The notes: a model not told the origin generated them from the letters alone. DNA of 25,440 nt from Didymodactylos carnosus (GCA_905250885.1 CAJNOQ010002241.1:1-25440); one strand, 5' to 3'; shown: positions 1 to 16,740, numbered from the stretch's first letter. Numbers and translations: made by a program.

Positions 1-163
1 AAAATGCGTTTCCTCTCTTATGTTGAAGGTTAAATAGTTTTTCAGTTATTTGAAATAGTTCTTCTTTAAGCGATGCCTCTAAACTGTTCTTACACCAGCC
101 AGGGGTTGAGTTATTTGTGTTGTTGTAATTTGAATTTTCTTTCTCTCCACCATACGATTTTGT
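1..163 (-). CDS. possible partial exon, unknown protein
   Basis: On the minus strand a frame stays open from base 163 to base 1 and would continue past the left edge. It has an in-frame TGA just upstream (166-164) and no ATG. The roughly 54 residues start Asn/Lys-rich and then read like a helical stretch (around LKEELFQITEKLFNLQ). Neither a clear splice acceptor nor a start codon is visible, so this could be an internal exon, a decayed fragment or chance. I do not recognise the family. Confidence 0.22.
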
Positions 164-2397
164 TCAAACTCATTAACCTAACCAGAGTTCATCTGTACTC
201 TCCCTAGATTGAGAAGTCGACTGAGTAAGACGACAGTTAGAGAGAAAGAGAGAGGATTTGCACACGAAGGAAATTCTGAAGAGGTACAAAGATGATACAC
301 TTCTTTTGTAGCGTATAGCAAAAAATGTGAAGATGTCCAGTCACAGGTCGACGATGTGACTTCCTACTTCATCAACTATCAAGCAACTGATATGAGTGAT
401 AGTAAGATTAATTATCTTCTCTGAAAGGAGAGAAAACTTGATGTTCTAGGCGTTTTTCCTGATGATTATTACTATCAGAAAATCGAAGGCTGGTCTTAAC
501 TCTACTAAGAATCGCAAAGACGGGAGAAACAAGGGAAAACTGTTGTTTTGTCAGAGCAATAATTTTTCTTTTTGACAATACCAAAAGGTGTGAATAACAG
601 CACTTTTTTAAATTGAGTACATTAAACAAATGATAGAACGAAAAAGTGAATTTTAGTTTCCTTAAATGTCATGACGCACACAATGAAACGTACCGGATAG
701 TACAATTTGTTTGAAATTTATAAAAGACCTATAATTCTCTATATTCATCGGTAGTAAATGGCATATAATTAAGCAGAATGAATGATTAAATTGGAAGGGT
801 GACTGAGTGAAACGGTAATCAGAGACAGTACTGTTTAATACTCTCGGTACAAACGATCAGATATGTGCGCCGATAAAAAGTGTTTGATGGCAGCGGCAGC
901 GCAAACCTTCCCACTTGCCAGTTTCATCATATGAGAAAAGAAAATAGACATTCTGTTAATGGGAGAGAAAGTAAAAAATATTCCCTAGACTTTTATAAGT
1001 ATGGAATAATTGTTAGGAACTGAATTTTGTCTGCTTTATCGCGTCCTAATCGTACACACCTTAGGTTGAATATAAATCCCATTGTGGCTGAACACATTTA
1101 CAGAAGATGTTGACGTGGCTACACCGTCACTATTTTCACTACTCTACTTCAGCTGTCATGATCTGCCCAGCCATCCGTCGTAGCTTAGATAGGATAAGAT
1201 TTTAACTAGCTTAAGGTCAGCATCGCTAAGCTAAAACCGTTCAGTCTTGTATCAATCAGTGACGATTGCGATAGCAACGTAAAAAATGAATATCGTACTT
1301 CGCAAATACAGGCGCTCGAGGCGTTTTTTCGATCCTAATAAACGCCAATTATTGCAGTTGGCGGCGAATGTGTCCAAAAACTGATTCTTTTTTTTTGTAG
1401 AAATGATTCTTTCAAGTACCATGTGCTATCTAATCATTCAAACCACATTCCATTTCACTGAGGATAATATATTCTGTTGAAAGTTGTGTAAAATGTGCTC
1501 ACTTTACGGGACTAACTTTATGACAATCAAAGCCAGATATCCGAAAAAAATAACTTCAGATGTGTCATCTTCAATAGTTGTACATTCGACTTCCATGCAA
1601 ACCAGTGTGATCGAGAATAATCAGCTAACTCGAACGTGAAAATATAATGTATAAAAAAAAATGAATTTTTCTAGTGAAAGGGATTCTTTCATCCGACTGA
1701 ATAACTGAGAATGAGTGGCTGAATCGAGAAAAAAATGGTTCAAGAAAGATATTGTTCTCCTGACATAGAGCAAGTTTAGATCCATTAGATCGATTCAACT
1801 AGAGAACTCCTACGATTCGAAAAGATTGAAAAAGTAATTGGCAATCAGAAAAAAGTTAGAACACTCATAGAACGTTTACTACATCAAAAATACAAAAAAA
1901 GAAATAAAAGTCTCTTCGCAAGTTCTATAATCAATTTTAGAGATGTCGTTACTTTCAAACGATATGCTGAGAAAGAACGAATTTTGTCTCGTCTTGTTAA
2001 AGTTTTTCTAAGCTATCTTGTTTTGTTTCGCCAAAAAATTTAAAAAAACTCGTCTCGTATTGTGAAATTCCGTAAGACGAGACAGTTTCGCCCAGCTCCA
2101 ATGCACATATAGCGAATGCGGTGCGTAATTTGTAAACAAAATTTTCTCATATGGAATATTATATCGTTCATTATCGTATGACTCAATATGGATATTTATT
2201 CAAATGCACAGAACAATGAAGCATGCATAATAAATAGCTGCTTGTTTTTCTTCCAATGAATCAAAGTTGTGATAATATTGTGTTTCAAACTGAACAATGA
2301 TCTATTATTCCTGGTATCAAAACTAACAATAAAATAAGAATAAATATACACAAAAGAAATCACTGTTCTCTGAGAGATTTTCGTACAATTAAACGTT
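164..2397. other. intergenic, no supported gene
   Basis: About 2.2 kb of AT-rich DNA with no long frame on either strand. A 32-codon ATG frame (1286-1384, plus, Arg-rich) is too short to call. The only structure I see is the small inverted-repeat element near 1985-2100, listed separately. An AATAAA on the minus strand (2200-2195) about 200 bases past the MCCC2 stop is a candidate polyadenylation signal for that gene. Confidence 0.6.
1965..2101. mobile_element. possible short MITE remnant with GAGCTGGGC-like end
   Basis: An 11-bp perfect inverted repeat (TGTCTCGTCTT at 1985-1995, its complement at 2074-2084) lies inside a unit whose right end, read on the minus strand, begins GGAGCTGGGCGAAACTG. 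Short elements beginning with GAGCTGGGC-type sequence are common among hAT-like MITEs of animals. The left end (GCTGAGAAAGAACGAA...) is only loosely similar, and I could not define a target duplication. The class assignment is therefore weak. Confidence 0.3.
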
Positions 2398-7680
<5,283 letters not shown>

Positions 7681-8243
7681 CTAAAAAGATGTACGGAAAA
7701 ACACAGACGAAAACCAGTTATAATTCTTGACAGCATATCATAGTCAAAAAACGGGCAACTATTTGCCCTACAAAATTATTGAATTTATATGTTTAAAATC
7801 TTCATTTCACTTCCAGTTAAGTCACGATACGATTACACAAATGTTTATCAGAGCTGTTTTATCGAGAATAATCTTTAAGATAGAAAGACAAAAACTATTG
7901 CTTTTATAAGTGGAACTAGTACATTTTCCTTTGATAGGGAACTGTAAGGCTAACACAACTCTTTCTTACCTGTTTATTGTAAGAATGTATCTAAAAGCAC
8001 CGCTACTAAACAACAGGTTGGTTCTCATCCTTTTAAAATCACACTTTGTATCGTCTTCTTTCTGCTTGATCAAACGCAGAAAACCAAAAACAAATCAAAT
8101 TTTCTACATTTTCCTGTAACTGTTACATTCGGTTTTTTAATAATTCATTATAACAAAACTAGAACACATGAAAATACATTTTCAATATAAAAAAATGACA
8201 GGAAAACGATTTTATTTTCATGTTGTTTGTTCCAGTATTTTGT
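7681..8243. other. intergenic between MCCC2 and RPS20
   Basis: Both neighbours are on the minus strand, so this 560-bp stretch holds the RPS20 3' end and the MCCC2 upstream region. TTTATT at 8211-8216 reads AATAAA on the minus strand, 28 bases past the RPS20 stop, and is the likely polyadenylation signal. The short plus-strand frames here (7727-8119) have no protein-like features. No TATA box is obvious. Confidence 0.55.
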
Positions 8244-8606
8244 CTACGAATCAGCGACTGTCACTTCAACATCTACACCCGGTTCAATACTAATCGATGT
8301 TATTTGTTTAACAATTTCAGATTTTGAATGTAAATCAACAACACGTTTATGAATACGCATTTGAAAACGATCCCATGTCTTTGAACCTTCACCACATGGT
8401 GTTTTTCTTGTTGTTATTCGTAATGTTTTTGTTGGCATACGAACAGGACCTTTGACACGAATCTCTTCTTCTTTTGCTTTATGAATTAAATCGGCACACA
8501 CTTTTTCTAACGATTTTACATTACGTGATGTTAAGGTTATACGAATTTTGAATTCTTGAGTTTCTTGTTGCTGAGAAACCTTGCCAGTGTCTTTTGTGGC
8601 AGCCAT
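8244..8606 (-). CDS. RPS20: 40S ribosomal protein S20 (uS10)
   Basis: A single uninterrupted frame encodes a 120-aa protein of normal eukaryotic length. uS10 sits in the head of the small ribosomal subunit and binds 16S/18S-type rRNA. Family features are all present: the beta-strand segment [17 protein letters not shown] (about 20-36), the [19 protein letters not shown] segment (50-68), the PCGEG loop (70-74), and [11 protein letters not shown] (78-88), followed by the acidic-to-hydrophobic C-terminus. The ATG at 8606 is the only sensible start and gives the usual variable N-terminal tail. Upstream, GTGTATTAG near 8641-8649 (minus) could be the acceptor of a 5' UTR intron, which is frequent in ribosomal protein genes. 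Confidence 0.97.
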   Translation of the reverse strand: MAATKDTGKVSQQQETQEFKIRITLTSRNVKSLEKVCADLIHKAKEEEIRVKGPVRMPTKTLRITTRKTPCGEGSKTWDRFQMRIHKRVVDLHSKSEIVKQITSISIEPGVDVEVTVADS

Positions 8607-10923
8607 TTTCAGTTAGAGAATATTCGAAGCGAATGTGAAATCTAATACACAAACAAACAAACTCTAATAATTGTACTTTTCATACTCGATTAAACAAGAA
8701 AGAAAAATTTATTAGACAATAAATAGTTCGATGGTCATTAACAAGATGACTAGAATTGATGACCTGGATATTAAAAACAGATTTAAAATTTTGTGTTAAT
8801 TCCCACTTTAAAAATCTCAAGATGTCCCAACTTTTTCTAATCTGAGGTCGAGTGACGCGCTTCTTAATGTGAAAAAACCAACGTGAACGATCACCGATTG
8901 AGGCCAGTTTTTCGACAATCATCCGATTGCTGGCATCCAATTTACTAGTACACGATACAAATGAGAGACCTAAGAAACAGTAGTTTTAAAAAAGTGCACA
9001 CTACGACAATTAAATGTACTCTCTGCTTTCGACGAAAGAGACCTGAAAAATGTATCGTACACTTTGCTTCATTAAAAATAACTTTAAGGTAATCCATACA
9101 ACCTTCAAAAATGCAAACAGCATGCAAAACTGTGTCTGCAAATACTGCTTAAATATAAATTCTACTAAGTTCAGTCGTTCAAGTTAAACAACACAGAATA
9201 CGCTTTTACAAAAACCTTAAAAAAGCGTCACTCCAAATGTTTTATTCACGAAAAGTGAGAGTCATCAAAGGTTCCCGACCTGTAATAATAATGACTCAAT
9301 TCAAAACGTCCACACCACATATCTTTCACTCAGCTTGATGAAGACACATAGTTGCTTAACTGTTAGCGTCAAAAAACCTAGAACTTAACATAGATTCCCT
9401 AAGTAATTTCAAAAGCTTCAGTAGTGAAATTAAGAGAAGATAAAATGTAGAAGTAAGTTTACAAATAAAAAAAAAGATGTTGTCCATTAATTACCATCGT
9501 ATTATGGAGCTCTGAATGGTTTAAAATAGGCCACTGCTGAAGCGTCTCAGCTTTAACAGATCTATCTGTTTGGCAAAAAATGTACTAAAATAAACATCTT
9601 GTCTGAAAAATATTTCTTCTTTTCAAAAGAAGCAAGCCTTTTTTAAGGCGAAGTGTCTGAATAAATGAAGTGACAATGCAGTTGACGGCTCACAATTGCT
9701 TTAAGTTATTACTAGAGCTCAGAAAGTGGTGACACCACAATTAAAGATAGTTATTTGAAATCGAACTAAAGCAAGAACTTTAGAGTTCCGCTAAAGTACA
9801 GTGAGCTGCCTTCCTTTGTAATCGGCTTAGAGATTCCTTTCTCTGTAAATTCAGACGGATAAATTCTTAAAATTGATGAAAAGCGACATCAGTTTTTGCG
9901 TTTCTGTAAAAAATGATATGTGTTCGTTTAATCTCATGGTCTTTTTACTTTTTCCCGTTCTTGCTTTCGTTGTTACATTTAGTTGAAGTATCTTGAGTGT
10001 TCTTCTCTTCTTCAGCCATAATTTTTCCTCTTTTCTCTTCTACCATTCTATTTTGCTACCTCTACACATACGCGCAGACACTCACATACACAAGTTTACA
10101 TCGTTCATTAACAAACAATTGACATAACCCAGCACAAGTAATGTCTGCATCGGTTTGACTACTGTGCCTCACACAAGGAATATTTGTACGTATAAATACT
10201 ATTACTCTCTTTTTTTTTTGACGAATGGATACTGCACATCTATTATATTCTAAGAAATGTTCATTGTGTAACGTTTATTGAAAAGAATTAATTTTAATAT
10301 AAATAATGATGATATACTCCGTTTTTGAGACTAAATCACAGATGCGCCGTATTGAAAAAAAGGTATTTTTTCGGATAAAGTACAATTAAGACTGTTTTTG
10401 CGATCTACAAGAGTTCTACGGACAACCTCGCAATAATCAAGAAAAATGTTTTTTTGGCAAATAAATAATATGTAGTAAAAATTACAATAGTTTTCGGCTA
10501 TATGGCGGCGAACTGCTCATGTGGCGACAGTTCATTCAAACTTTGACAAAAAGCTTTTTGATTCTCCTAAAACATTTGAGTTATTGTGGCAACTATATAC
10601 ACATACAACATCGCTTTTTGTGTTTGGTGAACTTCAAAATATTGAGATAGCCACAAGATGTTTCAGTTATCAACGGATATAGAAATAGGACGATAATTGT
10701 TCAATCTATGTGAGATGATTATTACTTTTAATGAGTTATTTGCAAAAAAAATATATATATGTGACCAGCCTCCTCAATCGTATGAAAAGTTATTCAGATT
10801 TCTTGGTTTTCCAACGTATCTGATTTTGGATTTACCAGATGATGTTCGTTTTCTGTTTTAGGCTTTTCTATTGTTTTGGTTGTTTACTACTTATAAATGT
10901 GTTTATAACCAAGTTGTTGTGTT
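8607..10923. other. intergenic, no supported gene
   Basis: RPS20 (minus) and the BEN-like gene (plus) diverge from this 2.3-kb gap, so it should hold both promoters. A minus frame at 8680-8940 has a few protein-like stretches (RPQIRKSWDILRF) but no ATG at its beginning, no splice context and no family I know. I see no RNA gene or clear repeat. Several low-complexity A/T runs occur near 10210 and 10745-10760. Confidence 0.5.
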
Positions 10924-12627
10924 ATGGTTGAAGCAACAACTGTTTATTCAAATGATATTGGAGGCGGGGCAAGACATGACAGTCAGCAGCAGCAAGATAA
11001 CAAAATTAGTTTATCCGCGTATCATCCTGTTAGTAAAATTATAGAAAACACCTTTACAGTATCTACTGCTTAATACAGTTGTTGTGACACATATGTATTA
11101 ATCATTAAATTCTGTTATTAATCGTTGCCATTAAACTATTCAAACTTTTACAACACTCTAGAGAATCATTTATTATTACTCTTTGTTTAATTTTGTTCTG
11201 TTTCTTTCTCATCTAGACAACAATGATGACCGAAATGCGATCGACTCCTTTGAATATTCCTCAACAATCGTTAGAATATTTCATTACGGACATGAGACAA
11301 ACAATCGCAAATCAAGTTGGTCCTCAACAATGCATTGGTAAGTGTAATAGGGAACCGTTTGATATATGTATCTATTATTCTATTTCCTTTTATATCTACT
11401 GTTTCTCTTTTCTAGTGCTGAGTGCAATTGATCGTAAACGTAAATATCCAGACAATCCAACGAATAATGTCAATATAATAGAAAATATAACAGAAGAAAA
11501 CGACTATAAACAAAAATATTTTGATTTATTAGGAAGATATGAAAATTTAAAAACAAAATATTCAATATTAACTAAAGAACACGATCTGTGCAAACGAACT
11601 GTTCGTAAGTATGCACACTTGGTTGATTGAGAGAGATAAGGATAGAACAGAAAGAAGCAAAGCATTATCAGTAACGTGAATGGAGTATTTGAAATACTCT
11701 TTCTACTATGAATACGAGATACAAATAAAAAGAATATTGACTGAAAGTTAGAAATTGCTGATTTAAATGAATTATGACTATCTTCATATCATACCTTCAA
11801 ATGTTATTTTTTAGCCGTACCACCTCCAGAAACGGAACAATGGCTTCGCACTGTATTAGCCAAAGTCGAATTATTGAAAGAAGGTGGCGGCCCTACAGGC
11901 GTGAGCATTTTCTTCTATGTATCTAAGCGGTATGTGTTATGTTTTTCTTTTTTGTGCTAAGAAGATTCCATTATCACCTCATTCATTGCGATCTTGTGTA
12001 CGCGATACACCATCAAATACGGCAAGACAAATTGTGCGTCGGTTATTCTCAAAAGAAGATTTGGCCACTATGTCAGCATCAAAAATAGACAATGAATTAA
12101 TGAATGATATTATTGGTAAGCTGGAACATGCATTTGGCTATATGCCTATAAATGATGAAAAATGAACAGATCTGGCACTGTTTGTTTTTCGGCGTCGACG
12201 AAAACTGTAACAAGTCTCTCAGTTTAGCCTTTTTCTAACGTGCTGACACATTTTTGCTGCTTTATCTGTCGCTGGTTGTTTCTACTCGGTCTTATTTTGT
12301 TTGAGACATATATTTACTTATTGTTTTCCTCTATTTTTAGCTTTTGTTCGTTCCAAACATCCTTTACATCCAATAGAAACTTCAAAGATTAAGGCCGCTA
12401 TATCAAATCTATGTGTTCAAGCACGACGTGAACTAAAAGGACCGTCTTCGTCACAAACACAACATGTTCAGAATAACGATAAAAATAATACGACGACGAT
12501 AATTGACACATCAAATCAACAAAATAACAATAATAATAACAATACATCTTATTCTACATTGACAGATACTTCTACTACTACCGCGATCACAACAACTCCA
12601 CAAACAGTGACTGTTAAATATGAATAA
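10924..12627 (+). CDS. BEN-domain-like coiled-coil protein, six exons
   Basis: Joined exons 10924-11028, 11217-11337, 11416-11604, 11815-11900, 11962-12115 and 12341-12627 keep frame at every GT..AG junction and give 313 aa. Exon 3 encodes a likely coiled coil (about 104-137, DYKQKYFDLLGRYENLKTKY). Exons 5 and 6 encode a helical domain from about 168 to 250: LSPHSLRSCV, then ARQIVRRLFSKEDLATMS, then HPLHPIETSKIKAAISN. This order, with a leucine/arginine helix, an F(S/T)xE-x-L-A segment and a closing K-I-x-A-I helix, resembles BEN domains, which bind DNA or chromatin partners. A coiled coil before a BEN domain is known in BEND5-type proteins. The C-terminal 60 residues are Asn/Thr/Gln-rich low complexity. 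The start is the first ATG of exon 1; the in-frame ATG at 11223 is an alternative. Candidate AATAAA at 12905-12910. Gene structure is firmer than the domain name. Confidence 0.72.
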
Positions 12628-13179
12628 CAGACTATTTCCTCCATTTTTTACTATTGTTGATGGTACTACTATAATTATTACCATCTAGCAGGTTTCTCTT
12701 TGTCAAATTTATTTAACCGGTGCGTGCGTGTGTATTTGTGGTGAGTGTATTATGTGCGTTGTTGTTTTTTCTTCTAGTCAGAGTGTTTGTTTATGTTTCA
12801 AAATCAGATCTTTTTGTTATTGCTGCTATTTGTGTGTGCTTTTTATATGAAATGAAAAGAAACACTTTGATAAATTTGTGGAATCTTACTGATGTCTTTT
12901 TGTAAATAAAAATGATAATCTTTGTTTACCAAAAAAATTGAAGTAAAAGCCACATGAATCCTGCTGTATGATATCAAATATCCGTTTGAAGTGGAATTAT
13001 ATAATTTTAAGGTTTAACAAACAATTCTGGTGATATATATTTTTTGTCAATTTTTACTATTAGCAAATTCTATAGATAACTTCGTTTGTATTCGTTGCAT
13101 ATAGGGAGATGGTAAGAGTTTAACAAAAATATATCAAATTCGAGCTTTGAAAAAAATTGTTGTCTAGTATATCAAAATG

Positions 13180-13352
13180 TGGAAAGAAACTGGATATCAG
13201 AGATGCACGGGAGACTCGCGGACGAAAAAATGTTCTTTGGTCGGTGGACGGGGCGGGGATATTTTCCGAACTGGTGAATCGAGCTCTCCCGCGGATTGAG
13301 ACCAGTGCGAAGTTGTACCTCTACGAAGCGACTTTTTTTCGACTGCGGGTTT
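13180..13352. other. GC-rich island of unknown origin
   Basis: By eye this stretch is roughly half G+C, against about one third around it, with blocks such as GGACGGGGCGGGGAT and CTCTCCCGCGGATTGAG. One plus frame (13157-13354) crosses it without a stop, but it has no start context, intron signals or known domain. It could be a fragment of a foreign or mobile sequence. Confidence 0.4.
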
Positions 13353-13788
13353 GATTATTGTTTAGCATCCAATCTAAAGCCAGAAACAGTAAATGATATT
13401 ATCTTGATGTGCTCTGCAAAAAATTAACATTAAACGTTTAATTTATTTTTGTATGTAATACTCTAAGTGTTCTGGAATAGAACATGATCCTTGACGAGTA
13501 GGAAAGTCTAATAGTATCGCCATCGAAGAGGCCAAAAAAGTGTTGTACGAAACATTTCTAAAGTAGCGCTACGGAATTCCCCCGGAGTAAAAAATTTTCT
13601 TTTTGACAGAGACGCAAATAGATAAAAAATGGAAAAATGGATGTCGCGTGTATCTCAGTTGGATATATGTCGTTCCTTACGAGATATCTTTGACTTTTAA
13701 TTGATTTTAACGCTGATTCTTGCATTAAATTTTATTTTCCAACGTTTCGGCTTCACGAAATGATAAAGAACTGATAGCAGTTCGCGTT

Positions 13789-13854
13789 CTTTTGAAAAGA
13801 ACTGGTAAGTAGTTCCAGTTCAAAAGAACTGAACTGGAACTGTCCCACCCCTAT
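13789..13854 (-). mobile_element. possible hAT-like element end
   Basis: Read on the minus strand from 13854, the sequence begins AGGGGTGGGACAGTTCCAG and goes into a self-complementary GTTCCAGTTC / GAACTGGAAC stretch. AGGGGTGGG starts are typical of hAT-type non-autonomous ends. No second end or 8-bp target duplication could be matched upstream. Confidence 0.3.
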
Positions 13855-14133
13855 TGTACATATTGTACAATAAAGTAGTGATCTAGTTAGTCGAAGTATA
13901 GACAGAGTTTGAATAGAATATCAATGTGTTTACTGATTGACTATGTACACGTTGTATAATACAGTTATCCGGTAAACACAGCACATCATTTGACAGGATA
14001 TGATCATTAACTACTCATTTTTTTCATTAAACAGATGAAGCTAAACATTCACTAAAAAACTAGTGCAAATTAGATGGAAAGTGAACACAGTTACTGTGCT
14101 CAGAAATATTCTGAGATCTAAAGCATGTTTTTC

Positions 14134-14260
14134 TTAACCCTTTATGCCTGATTGTCCCATCTAGAGGACATCACTGCAACTGCTATAAAAAAGTAATGTA
14201 GTACTATGTAGCAAGGAGGAAGTCAGTCTTAGTAGCAAGTTCTAGGGCGTAAAGGGTTAA
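14134..14260. mobile_element. 119-bp piggyBac-like MITE with TTAA duplications
   Basis: TTAA at 14134-14137 and 14257-14260 flank a unit that starts CCCTTTATGCC and ends with GGCGTAAAGGG, its complement except for one base. TTAA target duplication plus CCCTTT-type terminal repeats is the hallmark of piggyBac-superfamily elements. The 119-bp interior has no coding capacity, so it depends on a transposase made elsewhere. Its first half (14141-14206) matches 6268-6335 in the MCCC2 intron, showing at least two family copies in this window. Confidence 0.8.
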
Positions 14261-15419
14261 ACTAGCTTAATTAGATTTTTTTCTCCGATTTAATCAATGA
14301 TTTTAGCATAAAAAAATTTATTTTTCTTAACCGAGATCCTTTACCTGCTTTTTCTTGAAATTTTGTCAACCAGGATCAAAAGTATGCTTTTTTCGTGATC
14401 TTTTAAATTCAAGTCCATAGTGTTTAAGTTTCACATTTGTGATTATAAAACTAATAAAGATTATCTTCTGATTTTTTTTCTAAAACGTCTAAAGTATTGT
14501 TTCACAATATAATAATCTGATTATTGGTTCTATGATTTTTGTATTTCATAGTATATTTGTTAGAACTGACTTAATATTAACATGTCATGTTTTCAACGAC
14601 TTTTTTCCTTTGATTAAAAATAAATGCCCATTATATATAATGTATAATAAAATGAAAAGGTCATGATCATTTATTGTTGTTTTGGAAATAGATTAAAAAT
14701 ATATGAGTGCGAATGAATAACACTTGTAAACACTGGAACGTAAGAGTCAGAGGTGTATTTTTTTGTTAATCGATGTAACAAGTTAAATAATCATTTAACA
14801 CGGCAAAGATCATATTTCTTGTTCTATCTACAAATAACAGCTTATTTTTTAAACGAGAAAATAATTCAATGTCCAATTCTTATTATTTCTGCATATAGGC
14901 ATATTACCCGACCGTTTTTGTCGACGACAGAGTCAAAAATCAATTTTCAATTTTTTTACCTTTGGCTATAAATCTTTATATGTATATACAATAGTTTTAT
15001 TAATTTTTGCGATCGTTTATGAACTCGGTTCAAAAACTAATCTTTTTTGACTTTTTTAAACGAACCAACAAAACGAAAAAAGAAAGCGTACAAATAAAAA
15101 TCTTGCATAGATCTTGATTTTATAAAGAAGAATTCGAGTTATGAAATGTAGTGTGTTGAGCAAAAGTGAAATAGCGAATTACTTATGAAACAATAGAAGA
15201 TACAATTTACAATAATAGACGTGACGATGATTAAAATATATGTAACCATGATAAACGAAATAGTTTGAAAGTTTTTACGGGATACTCTTATGGGTAACCA
15301 TCATGTATTTAGCCAACAGATGTCATATAAAATTGTGTTCTACAAAGTGTATTCTAATCTTAAAGACAGATTTTCTCACTTTCAATATCCTTTGTTTACA
15401 GTGTACTGATACATAATAA

Positions 15420-15773
15420 TTATGGTGGTGGCAGCGGAGTTATTTGTTGCGTATCTGACGCGGATGAAAATGTTGTGTAAGGTGGAGGTAGAGATTGTGC
15501 AGGTGGATAATGGAGATTAATAACACTTGTTGGTAAAGAACTTGAATAATATCCTCCATTATAATATATTGCGTTTGGATTTCGCTGCTGCATGGCAAAG
15601 GCAGGATGAGTATGACGACGTTTACTTTGTTTTATTAAACATAGAATCATTATTATAAATGAAACTAATGTTATTATTCCAATGACTGTGCCAATAACAA
15701 TACCAATGATTGCTGCGGTTGAATATGATCTCTCATTTGTAGCAGAATACGTAGGTTCATCATTTTTTTTCAT
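15420..15773 (-). CDS. small single-pass membrane protein with PPxY tail
   Basis: A single-exon frame of 117 aa. Residues 1-19 are polar and Tyr/Ser-rich. Residues 20-47 form one strong membrane span that begins with a G24/G28/G32 GxxxGxxxG pattern, which favours helix packing. KQSKRR follows immediately, predicting the C-terminus in the cytoplasm. The tail is rich in Tyr, Ser and Pro and contains PPPY (96-99), a WW-domain binding motif used by NEDD4-type ubiquitin ligases, and ends in PPP. The layout recalls CYYR1 or Shisa-like adaptors, but I see no cysteine-rich ectodomain, so no family is assigned. An in-frame TAA lies four codons before the ATG at 15773. An upstream frame (15951-15760) with a hydrophobic stretch cannot be spliced in without meeting that stop. 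Confidence 0.65.
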   Translation of the reverse strand: MKKNDEPTYSATNERSYSTAAIIGIVIGTVIGIITLVSFIIMILCLIKQSKRRHTHPAFAMQQRNPNAIYYNGGYYSSSLPTSVINLHYPPAQSLPPPYTTFSSASDTQQITPLPPP

Positions 15774-16320
15774 TTGTTTTTAGTAAACTTTTGCAGATGT
15801 AAATGTGATGTAAATATAAGATATAATTATTGTACATATAAACTACTACCTCAAATATAAAATAATATGCAAATATCAATAGTAGATAAAAAAAATCATT
15901 TTTTTTTTTCTTTGACATTCGTAATAACGTGGACAGACAAACTACTTCCATTTTATTTTGGATTATAGAAATTGTCCAACAGTTTTTTTTTTATTTCTTT
16001 GAAAGAATATTAATATTTTTGCAAATATTTTATCTTTTTTGTATCAGAATTGGATATATATACAAAAAGAGAAAATCATAGACGAACAAAAATAAAGAAC
16101 ATTTTCTATTGAAACTAATAATGAGCATCTCGAGTATACATATCAATATAGTAGAGTAACGGAAATTGTTTTTCAATTGTTTAAACAAATGAAATGAAAA
16201 AGATACTAGCTGGTTTTCACATTCTATAAGAACAACCTTTTGGAGGAACAAAAAACCATTATGTTTTTGTCTTTTTGAAAGAAAAGAGAACTAATTTCAA
16301 GAACTTCTAAAATAATGATC
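15774..16320. other. intergenic, nothing recognised
   Basis: Very AT-rich sequence upstream of the membrane-protein gene. The minus frames at 15760-15951 and 16030-16251 are Phe/Leu/Ile-rich in the way expected of translated AT-rich DNA. No repeat or RNA gene is seen. Confidence 0.5.
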
Positions 16321-16474
16321 TTTTTTCTTCTTATAGAATGAAATACATGATTACACTGAATTAGTTGAAATACCTGATTTGAATCACGAACAGTGGACGA
16401 AATTTGTTTTTGAGCAAACGGTTTTTAAAATAAAATGAGCATGGATATTTTTTCATTTTGATTAACGTACGTTA

Positions 16475-16676
16475 GCAAAGTTGTTTGACACTTATTTTGA
16501 AAATCAATGGGTTGATGAGTTTCCTTATTTGTTTGAATGAGCAGCGATTGGAACAACCTTCTACCAACAACAGTTTAGAAAGTTTGAATGGCAATATTAA
16601 ACAACAGCATACTTTAAGAAACAGGTTGCCATTGTCAGTTTTTTCACAAACAATAGAAACAATGTTAGTAAAGTAG
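16475..16676 (+). pseudogene. frameshifted MULE transposase remnant
   Basis: One plus frame (16475-16537) reads KLFDTYFENQWVDEFPYLFE. The next frame, from about 16530, reads EQPSTNNSLESLNGNIKQQH and TLRNRLPLSVF. Together they match the C-terminal half of Mutator-like transposases: a W-containing segment, then STNN-x-x-E-S-x-N, then K-x-x-x-TLR-x-RLPL-x-x-F. The two parts need a frameshift, no full transposase surrounds them, and stops follow after 16676. It is therefore a dead fragment. No terminal repeats were found for it. Confidence 0.65.
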
Positions 16677-16740
16677 TCAAGCAGTTTGGTACAAAACGGA
16701 TTTCAAACATTTTCAACGGATAAGCTTCCTAATGCATTAG

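Larger units (their letters stand above)
12628..15419. other. intergenic with element fragments
   Basis: About 2.8 kb between the BEN-like gene (plus) and the small membrane protein (minus), which converge here. It holds the 3' region of the first gene, a GC-rich patch near 13180-13350, a possible hAT-like end near 13789-13854 and the MITE at 14134-14260, each listed separately. The remaining frames are AT-rich and unsupported. Confidence 0.55.

Noticed and set aside
1286-1384. 32-codon Arg-rich ATG frame
   Set aside because: Too short, with no splice context, domain or neighbouring coding signal.
13100-13860. Complete hAT-like element from ATAGGGAGATGG to CCCACCCCTAT
   Set aside because: The left end matches poorly and the proposed flanking 8-mers agree at only 5 of 8 positions, so only the right end is listed, with low confidence.
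15760-15951. Upstream hydrophobic frame as a signal-peptide exon of the membrane protein
   Set aside because: Splicing to the only nearby AG brings an in-frame TAA before the ATG at 15773, so it cannot be joined.
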